Positions 1-12,857 of a stretch of DNA of 64,000 nt are shown here, piece after piece. This DNA is from Metopolophium dirhodum. Its lineage: Eukaryota > Arthropoda > Insecta > Hemiptera > Aphididae. The stretch is taken from positions 7,998,001 to 8,062,000 of the forward strand of contig NC_083567.1 of NCBI RefSeq assembly GCF_019925205.1. The letters are read 5' to 3'. The position numbers and the translations under genes are program-made. Position 1 is the first letter of the stretch. The number at the start of each line of letters is the position of its first letter. The notes beneath the pieces were generated by a model that saw only the letters and a program-made list of their open reading frames with translations, searched no databases and was not told the origin of the DNA.

Positions 1-468
1 TAGAATTATAAAATATGTACCCACCTATACTTGTAGTTGTATATTATAATTAAAAATTAAATAAGTATGCATATGAAAAAAAAAAACATAAGTGATTAAA
101 TAAGAATTTTTATTTTATTAGGAACTCGTTCATTTTCCTAAGGAACGACAAAGGAACGAATTCTTTTTTTTTTAAGGAACAAGGAACGGAACGAATTCCT
201 TTTTTTTTTTTAAAGAACGAGGAACGAACGAATTCCTTTTTATAAGGAGCTTGCCAAACACTAATCATTATACATTAGTGAATGTCTATAATTATAGATT
301 CTTCTGATTATAGATAGATTTGATCAATGCTCGGTGACTACTGACCCAGCACTTAGTTTATAGTTTATACACTCGCACATATCCGTACAGTCACTTAACA
401 CGAATGATCGGTTTCTACATTTTTACTCTCCTTGTTTACGAAACACAATATTATTTTGTATGATTAAC
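1..468 (-). other. Start of EstA intron 1, with low-complexity repeat
   Basis: This stretch holds no coding exon that I can recognise. At about 122-245 it contains roughly three imperfect copies of a unit built from GGAACGAATTCC followed by a run of T. The unit looks like a small expanded simple repeat and makes intron 1 of EstA unusually long. Confidence 0.5.
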
Positions 469-657
469 CTTAAACCTAAGATCTCCAGTTGGTGGTTTGG
501 CGTAGGGTATTCCCTGAAACGCTTTGAATTCTCGTCCATTTCTTGTTTTCAAACTGCTACCAGTCAACTTTCCTTGATTTAATTGTAACACTTCATCCGC
601 ACCAAATACGAAACCGAAAAGTAACGCAATAATAACAAATATCTCCTCCATATTCAT
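469..657 (-). CDS. EstA: carboxylesterase, first coding exon only (partial)
   Basis: This 63-codon exon starts at the ATG at 657 and ends at a GTTAAT donor (exon end 469). It encodes a hydrophobic signal peptide ending near ...FVFG, then the N-terminal strand region of a type-B carboxylesterase, including the NGREFKAFQGIPYAKPP motif and the DLRF end typical of exon 1 in this family. The exon is strongly similar to exon 1 of EstB and EstD. The ATG follows a TTTCAG acceptor, so there is an upstream non-coding exon, probably ending at a GTGAGT donor near 2254. Exons 2-9 would lie left of the window. No esterase exon 2 is recognisable in 1-468, so intron 1 is at least 468 bp, longer than in the paralogues. 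Whether the rest of the gene exists cannot be seen here. Confidence 0.85.
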
Positions 658-2254
658 CTGAAATAAAAATATTTATTATAAGAAGTAAGAAAATATTAAA
701 GAGGTATATTATTTTGTTGATAACAGAGCATTCATGTTTAATAATCATGACTTTAAGTGTCAGTTGCTATTTATTATTATAAAAATATTATATAAAATTA
801 CATAAGGGGTATAAAACTTTTTTAGTAAGTCGTATACAGTGCTGTATGGATAGTAAATGTGAAGACTGGAGATATGTATTCACTAAAAAGTAAAAATAAT
901 GTTATACAAATAACCAAAACCTAGTTACAACTTACAAGTTTAACATTTTATTGCATCTTAATAACACCTAAAATTAAATTTATAAATATGATAGTTAAAT
1001 TGTATTAATTTGTGTTGTATTTAGTATAACGATTGAGTATAGATTGTATAATATACAATATACTTTACTAATTGGTACAATTGTATAGGTATCTAGTATA
1101 ATAAAAAAAAATGTCTTCAAAATAACACATGAATAAAGAAACAAATAATGCGAATCTGTATCAAACACCAGTATTTTGAGTGCCTACATGTCTATTATAA
1201 TATACCTACCTATATCATCTTTCATATAGCTAAAAGATTCTGAACGAAACGAGGAAATATTAGATTTACAACAAATTGTTTTTTTTTTTTTAATTTGTTT
1301 AAATATTCAACATTTATGATAGTTTCTGGTAGAGAACAGATGCACCTGCTATCTTAGGGAGTCCCCAGTATTTCTTATAGATACTTTTGTTAATAATAAT
1401 TGAGGAAACTTAGAAAAACAGCAAAAAATCGGTAAATTGAATTTATCTTTTATTGACTTTTGTTAGCTCAAAGTACTTAATACGTATTGCACGGTACAAA
1501 GTCGTCACCGCCTTACCGGTAAAATATAGACTGACCTATAAGTTATACCAGAATTACAGAACGCCACTTTTGTTTTCATAATAATTAAAATTTAAAAAAT
1601 TATCATATTAAAAATTAAATATCATATCTACTTAAACAAATAATAATTGTTGATATTAGTTTGTAACTTAAATATATATATTAGTTAATGCGTCAAATAC
1701 TAAAAATGGATTAAAACATATTGATTAGCTTATTACGTTATTGCATTGATTTTGTACAAATTAAAATTTATAACCAAATGCTGCAGTATGCACTAGTATA
1801 TCATGACAATATATCATATATATGCAGTATATCATGACAATCCAAATTCACATTGTGGAAACAAGTAAAAATTATAATCAATTTTCATGCCGTATTTATT
1901 GTATACCTAGAGTTATAGTAAAACTTAACACTAAGTCTTTAACATGCATCAATACCTACATATTTTAAAGACGGACAATATTATAGACAACATAATACAT
2001 ACCTAAGCCAGTCATTAATAAGTATTAATAATTAACAATACAATTTAACACGTAAAATAACACTCGTATCAATACATACAGAATAGAAACATAAAACTTA
2101 CTCCAAGGAATATTGCTTGCGATTAATATTTGCATTGAAAAAGCAATATTCTATGTAAAAAAAAACACACAGTATACTATAGGTATTAAAAAGACGTGGT
2201 TAAGTAAATTTCAATAAATTAAAAGTATTTATAAAATGTAATTAATATACTCAC

Positions 2255-2510
2255 AATGTGGTCTGTGTACTGGTGTACTACCTATAGAAATAACGGTGGA
2301 TGCAACATTTATATTCAAATCAAACAAAATATGAGTAACTGACGAGTAAGTAATATCGATAATATATAGTCCCAGTTTGTAGTAGTCAGCAATCGACGGT
2401 GGATATCAATTGATTACAATATTGTTAAATCAGGTCAAATTTTTTTAATCACCAAAAAGCGAAATCTATCATAATAATTTGACCAAAATTAGGGTTAAGA
2501 GTTAAATGAT
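2255..2510 (-). promoter_or_regulatory. EstA upstream region: probable non-coding exon 0 and conserved promoter blocks
   Basis: On the minus strand a GTGAGT donor lies at 2254-2249, giving a candidate non-coding exon that begins somewhere near 2340-2390 and would splice to the acceptor just before the EstA ATG. Three blocks upstream match EstB and EstC in the same order: block 1 at 2387 (cagcaatcgacggtggatat), block 2 at 2431 (caggtcaaatttttttaatc, ending in cacc) and block 3 at 2491 (agggttaagagttaaatgat). The shared blocks suggest a common promoter inherited by duplication. The transcription start is inferred. Confidence 0.5.
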
Positions 2511-5500
2511 AAAAATAATAAATATAAATAATTACAGGTAAAAATGCTTAATCAAGTTTATACATTTTATTTGACTTCTAAATGAATAAATAACAATTTC
2601 GATAAAACTCTTTAATCTAAACCCGCATATCATGTTGTAATACCATATTACAAACGTAGGTACAATGACTTTATACTAGTTTGGTTTACAAATTAAAAAA
2701 AATTAAAATATCGGAAGAATCAAAGTACCTATCGCGTAATATTACATAAAAAGGAAAACGACAGTCTTACGTCTGTATAAATTGAGAAGGAAAATTGAAC
2801 AAGTGCTATTAAAATAATTCAGAACCAATGGGATATACCCTTCGTAACAACCCGAGAACCATTTCGGACGTTTCGGAACAAATTCAGAATTTAGATACAA
2901 CTGATACACAGGATTTGATTAGGTGCTTAAATCAAATGAAGAATAAACAAAATTATGAATTATGTTACTTCCTTGTATACAATTATACATAATTTCTAAA
3001 AATAATAATACTGTTATAATAAAAAAATTTCTATTATTTTATTTATTTTTTTACAAGGCAAACTTCTACACTTAAAATGTACACATCTCAGCCCATCCAT
3101 AATCCATATTAATGTTTTTAAAATTTAAAATTTAAACTTTTTCACAATTCACATTATATTTTCTTTGTAATTCATTAAATTATAATAAAAATATTAAATA
3201 GCATACATACAGGTGTTATAGTTTTTATATTTTTGCGTGTATACTGTATATAATTTTATATATTATTATGCATGTAATATGTATATAAATTATAAATATG
3301 TATTGACAACAATACAAATGATGACTGAATAATACGACATATTGCCGACAGGGCCGGCGTTATACGATTTTGACGGGGGGGGGGGGGGGGGGCGTGAGAT
3401 CAAGTATTTGCCGACTGAAATATAATTTATGCCAACCCGTAATTTCTTAAAACAAACTATGTGAAGTACCTATAAAAATTCCTGGTTTTTCTGTTTAATA
3501 GGTAAGGTGCGCTAAAATAATTTAAATTTGAGAAATATTATATTAAAAATCATTATAAAAAAAATTTTAAAAATAGAACTAAAACATTTTGAACAGTTCT
3601 ATGCACATAGTCTGTTATACTATTTGTTACTTGTATATTATACAGCCGCTAGCCGTACACATACAAGATTGTCAGGACTATTTTAAGCAGCTCTAAAAAA
3701 TTAAGTCGTATTATTATGTTCTAATCTATTAATCAGTGCCGTGGCATAGCCCCTACCGACCCGAAATATTAAGACAATTTAAAATGTGTATTATTAAATC
3801 AATATATTATAAGGGTTACAGGAACCAAAATCTAAAATAAAACTTCGGCATCTGCATGTTATACTTATGGAAGAACCTAGGTAAACCACCGCCGAGTAAA
3901 AATTGATCAGGAACATAATATATTGATACGTGCTTGCCAGTGGTTGTTTTTTAAGTTACCCATTTGGACTGGTCGAAACTTTTACCCCCCCCCCCCCTCT
4001 ATTAAACACTGAAATGACACCACTGTAATAATAACAATATAGGTAGGCCTACCACACATAGCCCACAGATAGGTGCTTCAGATAGCGATCAGCGATAGCA
4101 AACCGATGGACGACGGTACTAAAAAAGTTAGGTTAGGTTAGGTTAGGTATTATATACGTATAGTAATAGGCAGTATTTTGATTTCTAAATCAGTAAACTC
4201 TTAAATTGTCAAGTGCGTATAGTCGAAGGCAGCGGGAATAAGGAAAACAAGGAGTTCTTCTTACTTGTATACAAACACATATGTGGAGTCAATAGTCATT
4301 GATTAAATAATAAATATCCACTTATATTTAAATTTTTTTATAACATACAAATAGTGTCTGTAATTACCGATTTCGAAATCAAAATACTGCAGAATGCTGA
4401 GGACCCGTTCTCGTTTTTATTATTAAAATTATAACCTAAGAAAATCTAGGAAAACAGTTTTTAACAAGTCATATAATCTCTGACAGCTCTCTGTTATTAA
4501 AAAAATTCCGACTGATAGTTACAAAAAATTCAAAGGGTCGATAACACATTATCAATGTTGCAGGATAGTTACGCAAATACGTAATGCAAATTACAAATCA
4601 CTGTAACGAAATTACTATTTAAAAGTTATTTCGAAAGAGTAACGCATTATTTTCGACGTTATTAAAACAATGACAGAAATATGATATGACAATACGTCAT
4701 AACCTGGATGCTAGGATACTTGAAAAAAAGGAAATTCAATTAAATTTACTAGGTAACGATTTCGAGAATTTTAAACTTTTATATAATAATCAACAATATT
4801 ATTAAATATCGGAAAATAAAAGAGTTAAGATTCAAAATCAAATTTGAATTCAAATTAATTATGACTTATCACTAAACCAAAGTCTAAAATAATAATTAAT
4901 ATTATTATTTGATATTTATTATGAATGCACGTCCTAGGTTCCTCAGTGTTAAACGGTTATACCTCATCCAATCACCGCATAAGCCGTATAATTTGTATTT
5001 GTTCATGTATAACATATTTTACTCATTAACAATGTAACTATACTCAGGCTATACATCATCAATATTCAATGGTATACCATTACTTATTATTGTTATTACT
5101 TATTAGTTATAACTACTTATTACTCGTTATGGACTGATTTTGTAATTCATTTTTCTAAATAGTAACGTACGTTTATTTTTTAGAATTTTTTTAAATATCA
5201 ATATTTTTTGATTAAATTAATTTGGAACGCAATAACTTTTTTAAAAATATTTTTTTTGGAAATTTGTTAACATGGGTATATTCTTAAAGCTATTTACTAA
5301 TCATATAATTTTCACACTATTTTTGTCATAAGTTTAAGTAGCATCAATTTTTTTTTTGGCCAGTTTTTCTATTACACCTTGTATATAATATGTATATATA
5401 TGTAACATATTAACCCTAATATTGATATTATATGTGATATTCGATATTGGTAAGTATAATATTTTTATTACAAATTTAATAAAATGTAGCTCGGTATAGG

Positions 5501-6448
5501 AATGTAGTAAAGTACTGTTGCCTGATATAACTTTTAACAATAATTGTTACCATTGTTTAAATACAATAGGTATACCTAAAATATTGTGTTAAACACATTT
5601 AACCAATGTTGCTACCTATACCTACTGATTAAGAGGAAATACTATGTTTTTTGAAAACTTTTAAATTTTTTTTAACTAGTTGAGTGATCAAGAATTTGCT
5701 ATTTGTGTTCTCCTAAAAATAAAAATGAACTAGGTACACAAGGCAAAGTGACCAAAAGATATAAAAGTCTTTGTAATAGTACACATAACAATGTGTCTAA
5801 TGTCTACCAAATAACAAAATATTTTTAGCTGAACACACACCACTATTAGGTAGTACCTTTTATTCATAAAAACTGATTAATATGCTGTTAACTGTAAACT
5901 TAGATTTTCAAACAAAATATATTTTATATAACTTTGTTAATAAATTGATATCTCAGTCATATATCAAGTAACAACCAAAATTAACACATGATTACAATAA
6001 TTTATATTTTGTTTCATATTCTAAGGTTTCTCATGACTATACATAGTACATATAGTACTCATCTAAATATTGTAATATAGAATAATAATACAAATAAATA
6101 AAATAAAAATTATGTACCTAGGTAGGTATGGGTACTTAAAACCTATAATGATAGATAAGTACACTACATACTTAATATATAAAAGAAAATAATTAACACA
6201 ACAATAATATCAACACAGTCAAAAATTTATTAAAACAATAAATTAGTTACCTATTCATAGATTATTTTTTATACTTTTATTTGACATAAGCAATCTATAC
6301 AAACTATCACAATGAGTTTATATGATAATAGATTAATACATTATTTCTACATCATATTCCTCATCCAAGGAACAAATAATTTAATACCAAGGTACCCAAA
6401 CTATCCTAATTATATGTTTAATTTATTCATTTGAGAATAAATACGTAA
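2511..6448. other. Intergenic region between EstA promoter and EstB
   Basis: No gene is supported here; open frames are short and AT-rich without esterase or other recognisable motifs. The stretch holds a poly-G tract at about 3373-3392, a poly-C tract near 3985-3998 followed by an hAT-like end (attaaacactgaaatgacac, then cactg) at about 4002-4025, and a TTAGG run at 4128-4147. An AATAAA polyadenylation signal for EstB lies on the minus strand at 6427-6422, just past its stop codon. Confidence 0.5.
4128..4147 (+). repeat. Interstitial telomere-type repeat (TTAGG)x4
   Basis: Four perfect head-to-tail copies of TTAGG, the canonical insect telomere unit, sit inside AT-rich intergenic DNA about 2.3 kb from the EstB stop. 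The run is too short to be a telomere. It may be a trace of double-strand break repair or chance. Confidence 0.8.
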
Positions 6449-9400
6449 TCAATGTTCATTTTTAACTGATCCTTGGTCTTCGTTCAATCCAGATAAAAGT
6501 GGCAAACTATTCCAAAACTCATACTCGTCAACGTATGGTTTCTCCTTAATCAAGGGAATACTTGTATTGATCAAAACAAATTCATATTTTTCGATATCAA
6601 ATGTAGGCCATTTTTCTCCATTTACTTTACCGTCAATGGTCATAACGCTAAATTAAAACGTTAAAGTTTTATTAAATGTATTTAATTGAAATGACAACGT
6701 ACTCGGTGCGTGCGAAATTTGTCCATATGTCCACCATAAGATTTGATACACTGAGGTCCTCTCCCTGTAGGTCGCCACGTTCAGTTGTATAAAATAAACT
6801 GGTTACTTCGTCAGCGTGCGTTACCCCTAATTTTTTTGGAAATGGATACGGTCCATATACCGAATTAAACGATACATAGTTCAAATGATCGTATAAGTAA
6901 TAATACACCGGTCGTGATAACTTGATTGCCATTTTAAAGATACCGTGTAAAAATAGACCACCAGAAATCATCTATAAACATTATAAATTAAATATTCAAA
7001 TAATTGCCATTGTAATATATTTCCTTTAACAAAACTATTTAAATCATAACTGTTATCTTAAAAACATTACTATAAATGAATATTATTTGAAATGTAATTA
7101 AATTAATTAAATATAATTGAGATGACCGTCAGAAGCCATTACAATATAATATATTATATACCTACATATTATATTCAATTTCAAAGTGTACGAGTGTTTT
7201 CTACAGAATAGGTTAAAAATTAACATAATATTTAAATATTTAATACATACCTACCTTTAAAATTCTTTTAAAATTAACTAGTACATTAAACCTATTATTA
7301 TTCATAAAATAATTTTTGAAAACATTTTTTTATTTGACAGAAGACTAAAACATACTTTGACAGCATTCAATGGATCCTTCAAAGTACCGTCTGGGAAATA
7401 TCTTTCAAATATCTTGTCACCAATTATTGGAATATCTGAATACTTTGTCGTATACCTATACTCTAAAAATGACGATACGTAATGATCAAAATCTTCTTTC
7501 AATTCAGTATACACAAGATCAGTTGCGTTATACATTCCTATCAAAAAAACAAACAAAAATTATAACATCAATACATCTGTAAACAAATTGTAATTAAAAT
7601 TCCTATAAAAGAAGTAATATCTTTCAGACGTTTTCTATTAGTAGTGAACATTTAAAAACCCATAATGCAAAACATAATATTAGGTATTCTTTACCCACCA
7701 CAAATAATTCACAATAAAACCCTCACGATATTCAAACAATTTTATGACAACTAAAAACTGATAAAATACTATCATTTAATAAGTTATTAGCATACATAAT
7801 TCCCACCTACCCACCTACTCAAATGTAGGGTTAGGCATGATAACCCCTTTTTCCGCGCAACACTGTTCTTACCTACCGGCTATCAACAGTTGCAGGTAGA
7901 ATATAAACGTAATCACTTACTAGAAGCAAAAAGACCACCCTCTCCAGAGTTCATTCCCATTAAAACTGGAACTTTCGATATTTGTTCAAAGTCCAGTAAA
8001 GGATATTTACATAAAAACGATTCTTTTTTCTTATTACAATTTTCAGCAACAGGCATGAAATTAATTATCGGATAATTTCTCCACTCCTGTAAAAATACAT
8101 AAAATAGAATAAATAAAAACATATAATTTCTAAAAGTTTGACCGTGAACTTATACGTCCCTCAACTGGTACAATTTAGAGCTAATGTGAGGTATGCAGAA
8201 GTAACCGCATGGCGCCAAGGAGGATAATCCAGGAGATTTCGAGTCATTGTTAAAATATTTAATTAGTTAAATAAATATAAGTATAGAACATGTATTAGGT
8301 ACAAACTGTGATAGACACAGTTTTGAATTAAGTATTTAATCAATTGGAAAACGTATTTACACAAATTAGTAGATAGGTATAATTGTTTAACTTCTTTAAT
8401 GTTCAAATATGATATACTTACAAAAAAACTGTTATATAAGTTCACTAAAACGTTCGCAGGTACTTCTTTTAAACATTTAATCATTTGTTTTGGGTCTAGA
8501 GAGCATCCAGCAATAGTTGATACAGCTAAAGCCCTTCGTTTTGCCCATCCTGGTGGTGATACACTCCAAAGGTTTAATGGTGATGCACTTTCCATGATTG
8601 CTTTGTGGAACAACCCTATAACATTTAAGAATTAAAGGGCCCGCTCTTACAATGTCCGGTTTAGTGTCGGTTAACGGTCACTTAACGCTAACAGATAAGT
8701 TAGATAATAGATGTTATAACCGGCATAATTCCACCAGTTAAGTTTTCGTTAACTATAACCGGACATTGTAAGAACGGGCCTAAGTTTAATTGTACAATGA
8801 TATTTTAATACACTCGTATTAAAACCTATGTAATACCTTTGCTCATTGGTGATAACAAATGTAAACCAACAGAAGCACTTCCAGCACTTTGCCCAAATAA
8901 TGTAACTTTTTTTGGGTCTCCACCAAATTTACCAATATTTTTTTGGACCCACTTTAGTGCTAAAACTTGGTCTTTCATACCATAATTACCGGGTAAGTCA
9001 TCGTTTTCAGTACTTAAAAAACCTTAAAAAATATTCATAATTAACGTATACAAAATATAATATTATATGATAATTACTAAATAATACTTAAATAACGTAT
9101 ATACCGAGAATTCCAAGTCTGTAATTAAGGGTAACTAGAACTATATCCTTGTCTAACAAATAATGGGGACCGTATAAACTTAAACCTCCCGAACCCGAAA
9201 AATAACCTCCACCGGCAATCCAAAACATGACTGGAAGCAGTTCTCGATCGCCTTTTTTTGGTATCTAAAAATATCATAGTATAATACTAAACAAGATTTT
9301 TTAATTTTAAATAACTAAATTAATATATTTTCAACTAATTGATTAGATACAAACTTATTTTTTAATTTTTTTGAGATTAAAACTGTAATGTATTTTATAT

Positions 9401-9987
9401 TATTTGATTACTTTTGGAGTGTACACATTGAGATATAGACAGTCCTCTGCACCGACAAGGATATCCGCTTGTTGATAATAAAACAAGTTCTTCTGAATAC
9501 ACACTTGTGGCTCGGTAGTAGCATTTAAAATACCTATCCACGGATCTGCTGGTACTGGATCCTAATAACAATAATCCAAATTGCATTTAAGGAAATTTTA
9601 ATACAGGATGTTTTAAGGAGTTTAGTGTAGGCAATGGTGTGTCCAAGTCTCAAGTTTTAAACAATCATTAGTGGATCGTGTATGTAGATTGAATGCATTA
9701 CTAAAAATGTAATAAAATGTATTACTACTCACTGTAACGCTGTACCTAATCTACTAAATACAATTTTTAAAAGGTATTTAGTTATTACAACTGAAAGTAT
9801 GTTTTACCTTAAACCTAAGATCCCCGGTAGGTGACTTGGCATAGGGTATTCCCTGAAATGCTTTGAATTCTCGTCCATTTCTTGACCTCAGGCTACTACC
9901 AGTCAATTTTCCTTGGTCTATATGTAACACTTCTTCCACGCCAAATACAAACCCGAAAAATAATGTAAAAATAATACATTTTTCCAT
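6449..9987 (-). CDS. EstB: type-B carboxylesterase, nine coding exons, 561 aa
   Basis: Coding exons: 9987-9808, 9561-9412, 9264-9105, 9022-8837, 8615-8422, 8086-7921, 7537-7356, 6971-6703, 6647-6449, all with GT-AG sites. The lengths sum to 1686 nt, which is in frame. The protein has a signal peptide (MEKC...FVFG), EDCLYLN at about 99-105, an oxyanion strand WIAGGG (A127-G130), the nucleophile elbow GQSAG (Ser209), a catalytic Glu339 in NSGEGG and His458 in GVTHADE. The family hydrolyses carboxylic esters and is secreted or luminal. GQSAG together with the RF, DQ and GxxHxxD/E motifs resembles juvenile hormone esterases, but that is suggestive only. The usual oxyanion His is Ala here. The protein ends in VKNEH, close to an ER-retrieval tail. 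The start was chosen at the ATG ten bases after a TTTCAG acceptor. The 5' half is nearly identical to EstD. Confidence 0.92.
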
Positions 9988-10145
9988 TTTTACCTGAAAT
10001 AAAAAAATGTATATCTAATTACAGAATATTGTTTTATTAATTTTATGACACAGAATTCCCATTCAAAAATAATAATATGAAGTTACAGCTTTACTTTATT
10101 TACTATACAAATGTGTTTATGGAATAAAAACAACACTAATTATGA
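8560..10145 (-). repeat. Segmental duplication block, copy 1 (EstB exons 5-1 plus upstream)
   Basis: From about the 5' part of exon 5 through exon 1 and some 150 bp upstream, coding and intron sequence is nearly identical to 25030-27470 in EstD. Introns match as closely as exons, including the MITE-like element. Downstream of exon 5 the two genes diverge strongly. Apart from small indels, the main length difference is the repeat inserted in EstD intron 1. Confidence 0.8.
8638..8780. mobile_element. 143-bp MITE-like element in EstB intron 4
   Basis: The element has 24-bp terminal inverted repeats, reading ggcccgctcttacaatgtcc at the left end and its near-perfect complement at the right. It carries no coding capacity. 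The same element sits at the matching intron position in EstD (25111-25253), so it was inserted before the duplication that produced both copies. I could not settle the target-site duplication. Confidence 0.75.
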
Positions 10146-10699
10146 AAACTTGAACCATTTTCCATTAACGATGATAATGTATATTAAATATGATTTCTTA
10201 TAAATATTTAGTTAATTAATTAATTAATAGTTCAGAAAAATGAAAGATGTGTATTATTAAATAATATTCATTGTTTTATACTATATCTTAGGTTTAAGAA
10301 AAATATACTTAAAATAAAACAAATTTGTTTTAATTGCATTACAATATTGACGAAAACGGAAATACCCTATTAATAATCTAATAAACGATTTATAATTTTA
10401 TAAATATAAAATGTAATGTACAATGTATAATAATTATAACAATAATTTATTATAGTGTACAAACACATAACATACTTTATAGAATATCACTTGGAAATAA
10501 TATTTTCTAAGACCAATCGATTAATCGAAAAATTAACACAGTTATAAAATAATACTATTTTAAAGACGACTTAGTCCATTCAAATAATAATATAAATTCG
10601 TTGTAATAACGTTAGATACAACACATAGATTCAAATTGAATCACCAGAGAGCAAAACAGTAGTAAGTTATTGATTTATAGTCTCACTAAGTTGTAAACT

Positions 10700-10839
10700 C
10701 GGCAATCAACGATGGATATTATATAGATTAATTACTAGTTTGTTACATATTGCTGGCTCAGGTCAAGGTGTTTTCAATCACTGAAAAAATAACGAATAGG
10801 TAAATATTTGGGCAATCTTATAGGGTTAAGAGGTGAAAG
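10700..10839 (-). promoter_or_regulatory. Conserved promoter blocks upstream of EstB
   Basis: The three blocks seen upstream of EstA recur here in the same order: block 1 at 10700 (cggcaatcaacgatggatat), block 2 at 10759 (caggtcaaggtgttttcaat, then cactg) and block 3 at 10822 (agggttaagaggtgaaag). They lie about 0.7 kb before the EstB start codon, which follows a splice acceptor, so a non-coding exon lies between. The exact transcription start and exon 0 donor were not resolved for this gene. Confidence 0.5.
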
Positions 10840-11084
10840 TTATATGAGATATGGCTGATAAATATAAATCTTTTCTAGAATAAAAAAAGCTATTGAGCTT
10901 AAATTTGACTTGTAATAATTTCATTATAAATCATTCAAATACATAGTAAAATACTAAAATACATACTCAAGGTCATAATGTAAAAATCAACATTCAGTTT
11001 TTGATTTAAGTAATAATAGTACCTACTAAAAACTAATACTTATATCTATTTCGTTAATCAAAGTATTTTGACTACTCCAAAAGG

Positions 11085-11172
11085 CGATGACAGACATTTA
11101 AAAAAACACCCATAATTTTAATATCAATACTATCAATACTATAACATCATTGCTCCGCTCTCGAATCTAAAA
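11085..11172 (+). repeat. R1 repeat, 3' fragment
   Basis: The segment running from aaaggcgatgacagaca to the final gaatctaaaa matches the right end of the full R1 copy in EstD intron 1 (about 26933-27030), with a shorter A-run between. It is a decayed remnant. Confidence 0.6.
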
Positions 11173-12710
11173 GATAATTGGTGAGAGGCACACGTGTTTC
11201 CACGGGAATAATACATTTTAAAAAACAAAAAATGAAAGTATGTTAAAATGGAATAGGAGAGTGCCGTTTATGCGGATTTACGTTGTAAATTTAGGGCAGA
11301 AATATTTCCCTAAAAAGTACATACTTCCCAACCATTTTAAAACTAAACTAAGTAATATTAGGTAGACAGGTAGTCAGTGGCAGCTATCCTATACCTCAAG
11401 TGTATCGATGGATACACATGATTTTGGGGTGGGTGGGTAGTTGGGCGACTGCTTGACATATTATAGGTATTATATTATAATATAGTGTAAATAGCAAATA
11501 GTATGCATAATTACAGACATACAGTACTTGCTGTATTCACTATTGCACCAAGTAACTGAATTAAGTTTACAAATCTCTGTACGCTGTAGCTGGTTGTAGT
11601 AGCAATAATAAGAGACATGCAGCATGCACTGACGCTGGGGGAATAGTCTATACTTTCATTTTTATTAAGTGTGTCTATAAAAATTAAATACCATTATAAT
11701 TTTAAGTTTTTAAATAGATAAGTATAAATTGTTTAGTGTCTAATCATATTTTTATGTTTTGTTAACATTAAACTTGAATGATCTGAAATACCTAGGTACT
11801 CTAACATTCATATAAAACATTTTAGCTAAACAAATATAGTTGTATAATAATACATTTATATGTATACTATGTGTGTAAGGACATGTTGGTGGGTGGGTGT
11901 CCACAGATTTTATTAATTTGGATACACATGGTAAATTTACTGTAGCCGCCATTGCAGGTAGTCCTCGCTGACTAATAATGATAACCTCAAATGTAATTAA
12001 ATTTAATAATTAATAATGAAATATTAATATCCTAAAGCCAGGTTACATAAAAAATTGATTTGTTTCATGGTTCAATAAAATTTAATTGACCAATCATGGA
12101 CCCACGTCCCACTAAATCTTGTTTAATAGCAACGATTAACTTGCTAGTCGCTATATATAATTGATTCATTAGTATTACTTATAGGCTGGCACACCATATT
12201 ATCTCTAGATCGTTTTTCCTAACATTGAACTCAAATTTAAGTTATAACACATCTATTTATTAAGTGTATTATGAATCATCTACGCCTTTGAATAACAGTT
12301 TATAACACGAAAATTATTCTATAATCTTAAATATTATTAGTACGCCTCAATTAATCAAAAAAGTAGTTATAATTAAAGAAGTATATTGAAATATTTATTG
12401 AGATCATTTTTAGCTAAAATTCAAACCTAACTTTCCTATACAAATATACTAATGAGTCGTCCTTAGATCATATTATACTGGTATAAAAAAAAAATTTAAT
12501 ATAAATATAAACTAATTTATTAATTAACTAGCTGATTCCGCACACTTCATAGCCTGTAAAAAATTACAACTCTTTAAAATATTGTGGTTGTTCAACTACT
12601 TTGGGCGTAACTTGCTGCGGTAAGTTCAATTCAGCTAACCTGGTAGGCAATCCGACTACGTCAGATCGCAGACAAAGTGCAACAGCGAATCAAGACACGC
12701 CGATGAGTGG

Positions 12711-12857
12711 CTATAAGTTCAACTCAGCCACCTTGGAAGGCAAAGTGTGAAAATTCGATTTAATGCATGCTTGTACCTGATTTGCTCGATTAACACATTT
12801 CATCCAATATACAACAAAAATAACCAATAAGAACCATTTATAAACAAACATTTTCAT
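12711..12857 (-). CDS. Possible small secreted peptide, 48 aa (uncertain)
   Basis: An ORF from the ATG at 12857 encodes a basic start followed by a strong hydrophobic core (MFVYKWFLLVIFVVYW) and a short polar tail ending LPSKVAELNL. This has the shape of a signal peptide. About 95 bp downstream on the same strand, at about 12654-12570, a second open stretch encodes the related motif LPTRLAELNLPQQV and runs to a stop. The two could be exons of one small gene or just a duplicated 30-bp motif. No convincing donor-acceptor pair joins them. I do not recognise the family. Short length and AT-rich context make chance quite possible. Confidence 0.2.
   Translation of the reverse strand: MKMFVYKWFLLVIFVVYWMKCVNRANQVQACIKSNFHTLPSKVAELNL

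Noticed and set aside
3373..3392. Poly-G and poly-C tracts (also near 3985, 14150, 38765 and 51760) as regulatory G-quadruplexes
   Set aside because: They are single uninterrupted homopolymers, partly next to transposon ends, and their length is prone to sequencing error; nothing supports a regulatory role.
9412..9561. A frameshift in EstB exon 2
   Set aside because: A first pass seemed to show a 2-base loss compared with EstD. Rechecking coordinates against the open frames showed the exon is 150 nt, in phase and intact.
9395..9586. Open frame of 63 codons over EstB exon 2 (and its twin at 25653-25997)
   Set aside because: It reads the wrong frame. The correct frame of the same exon gives the conserved esterase sequence with EDCLYLN and clean splice sites.
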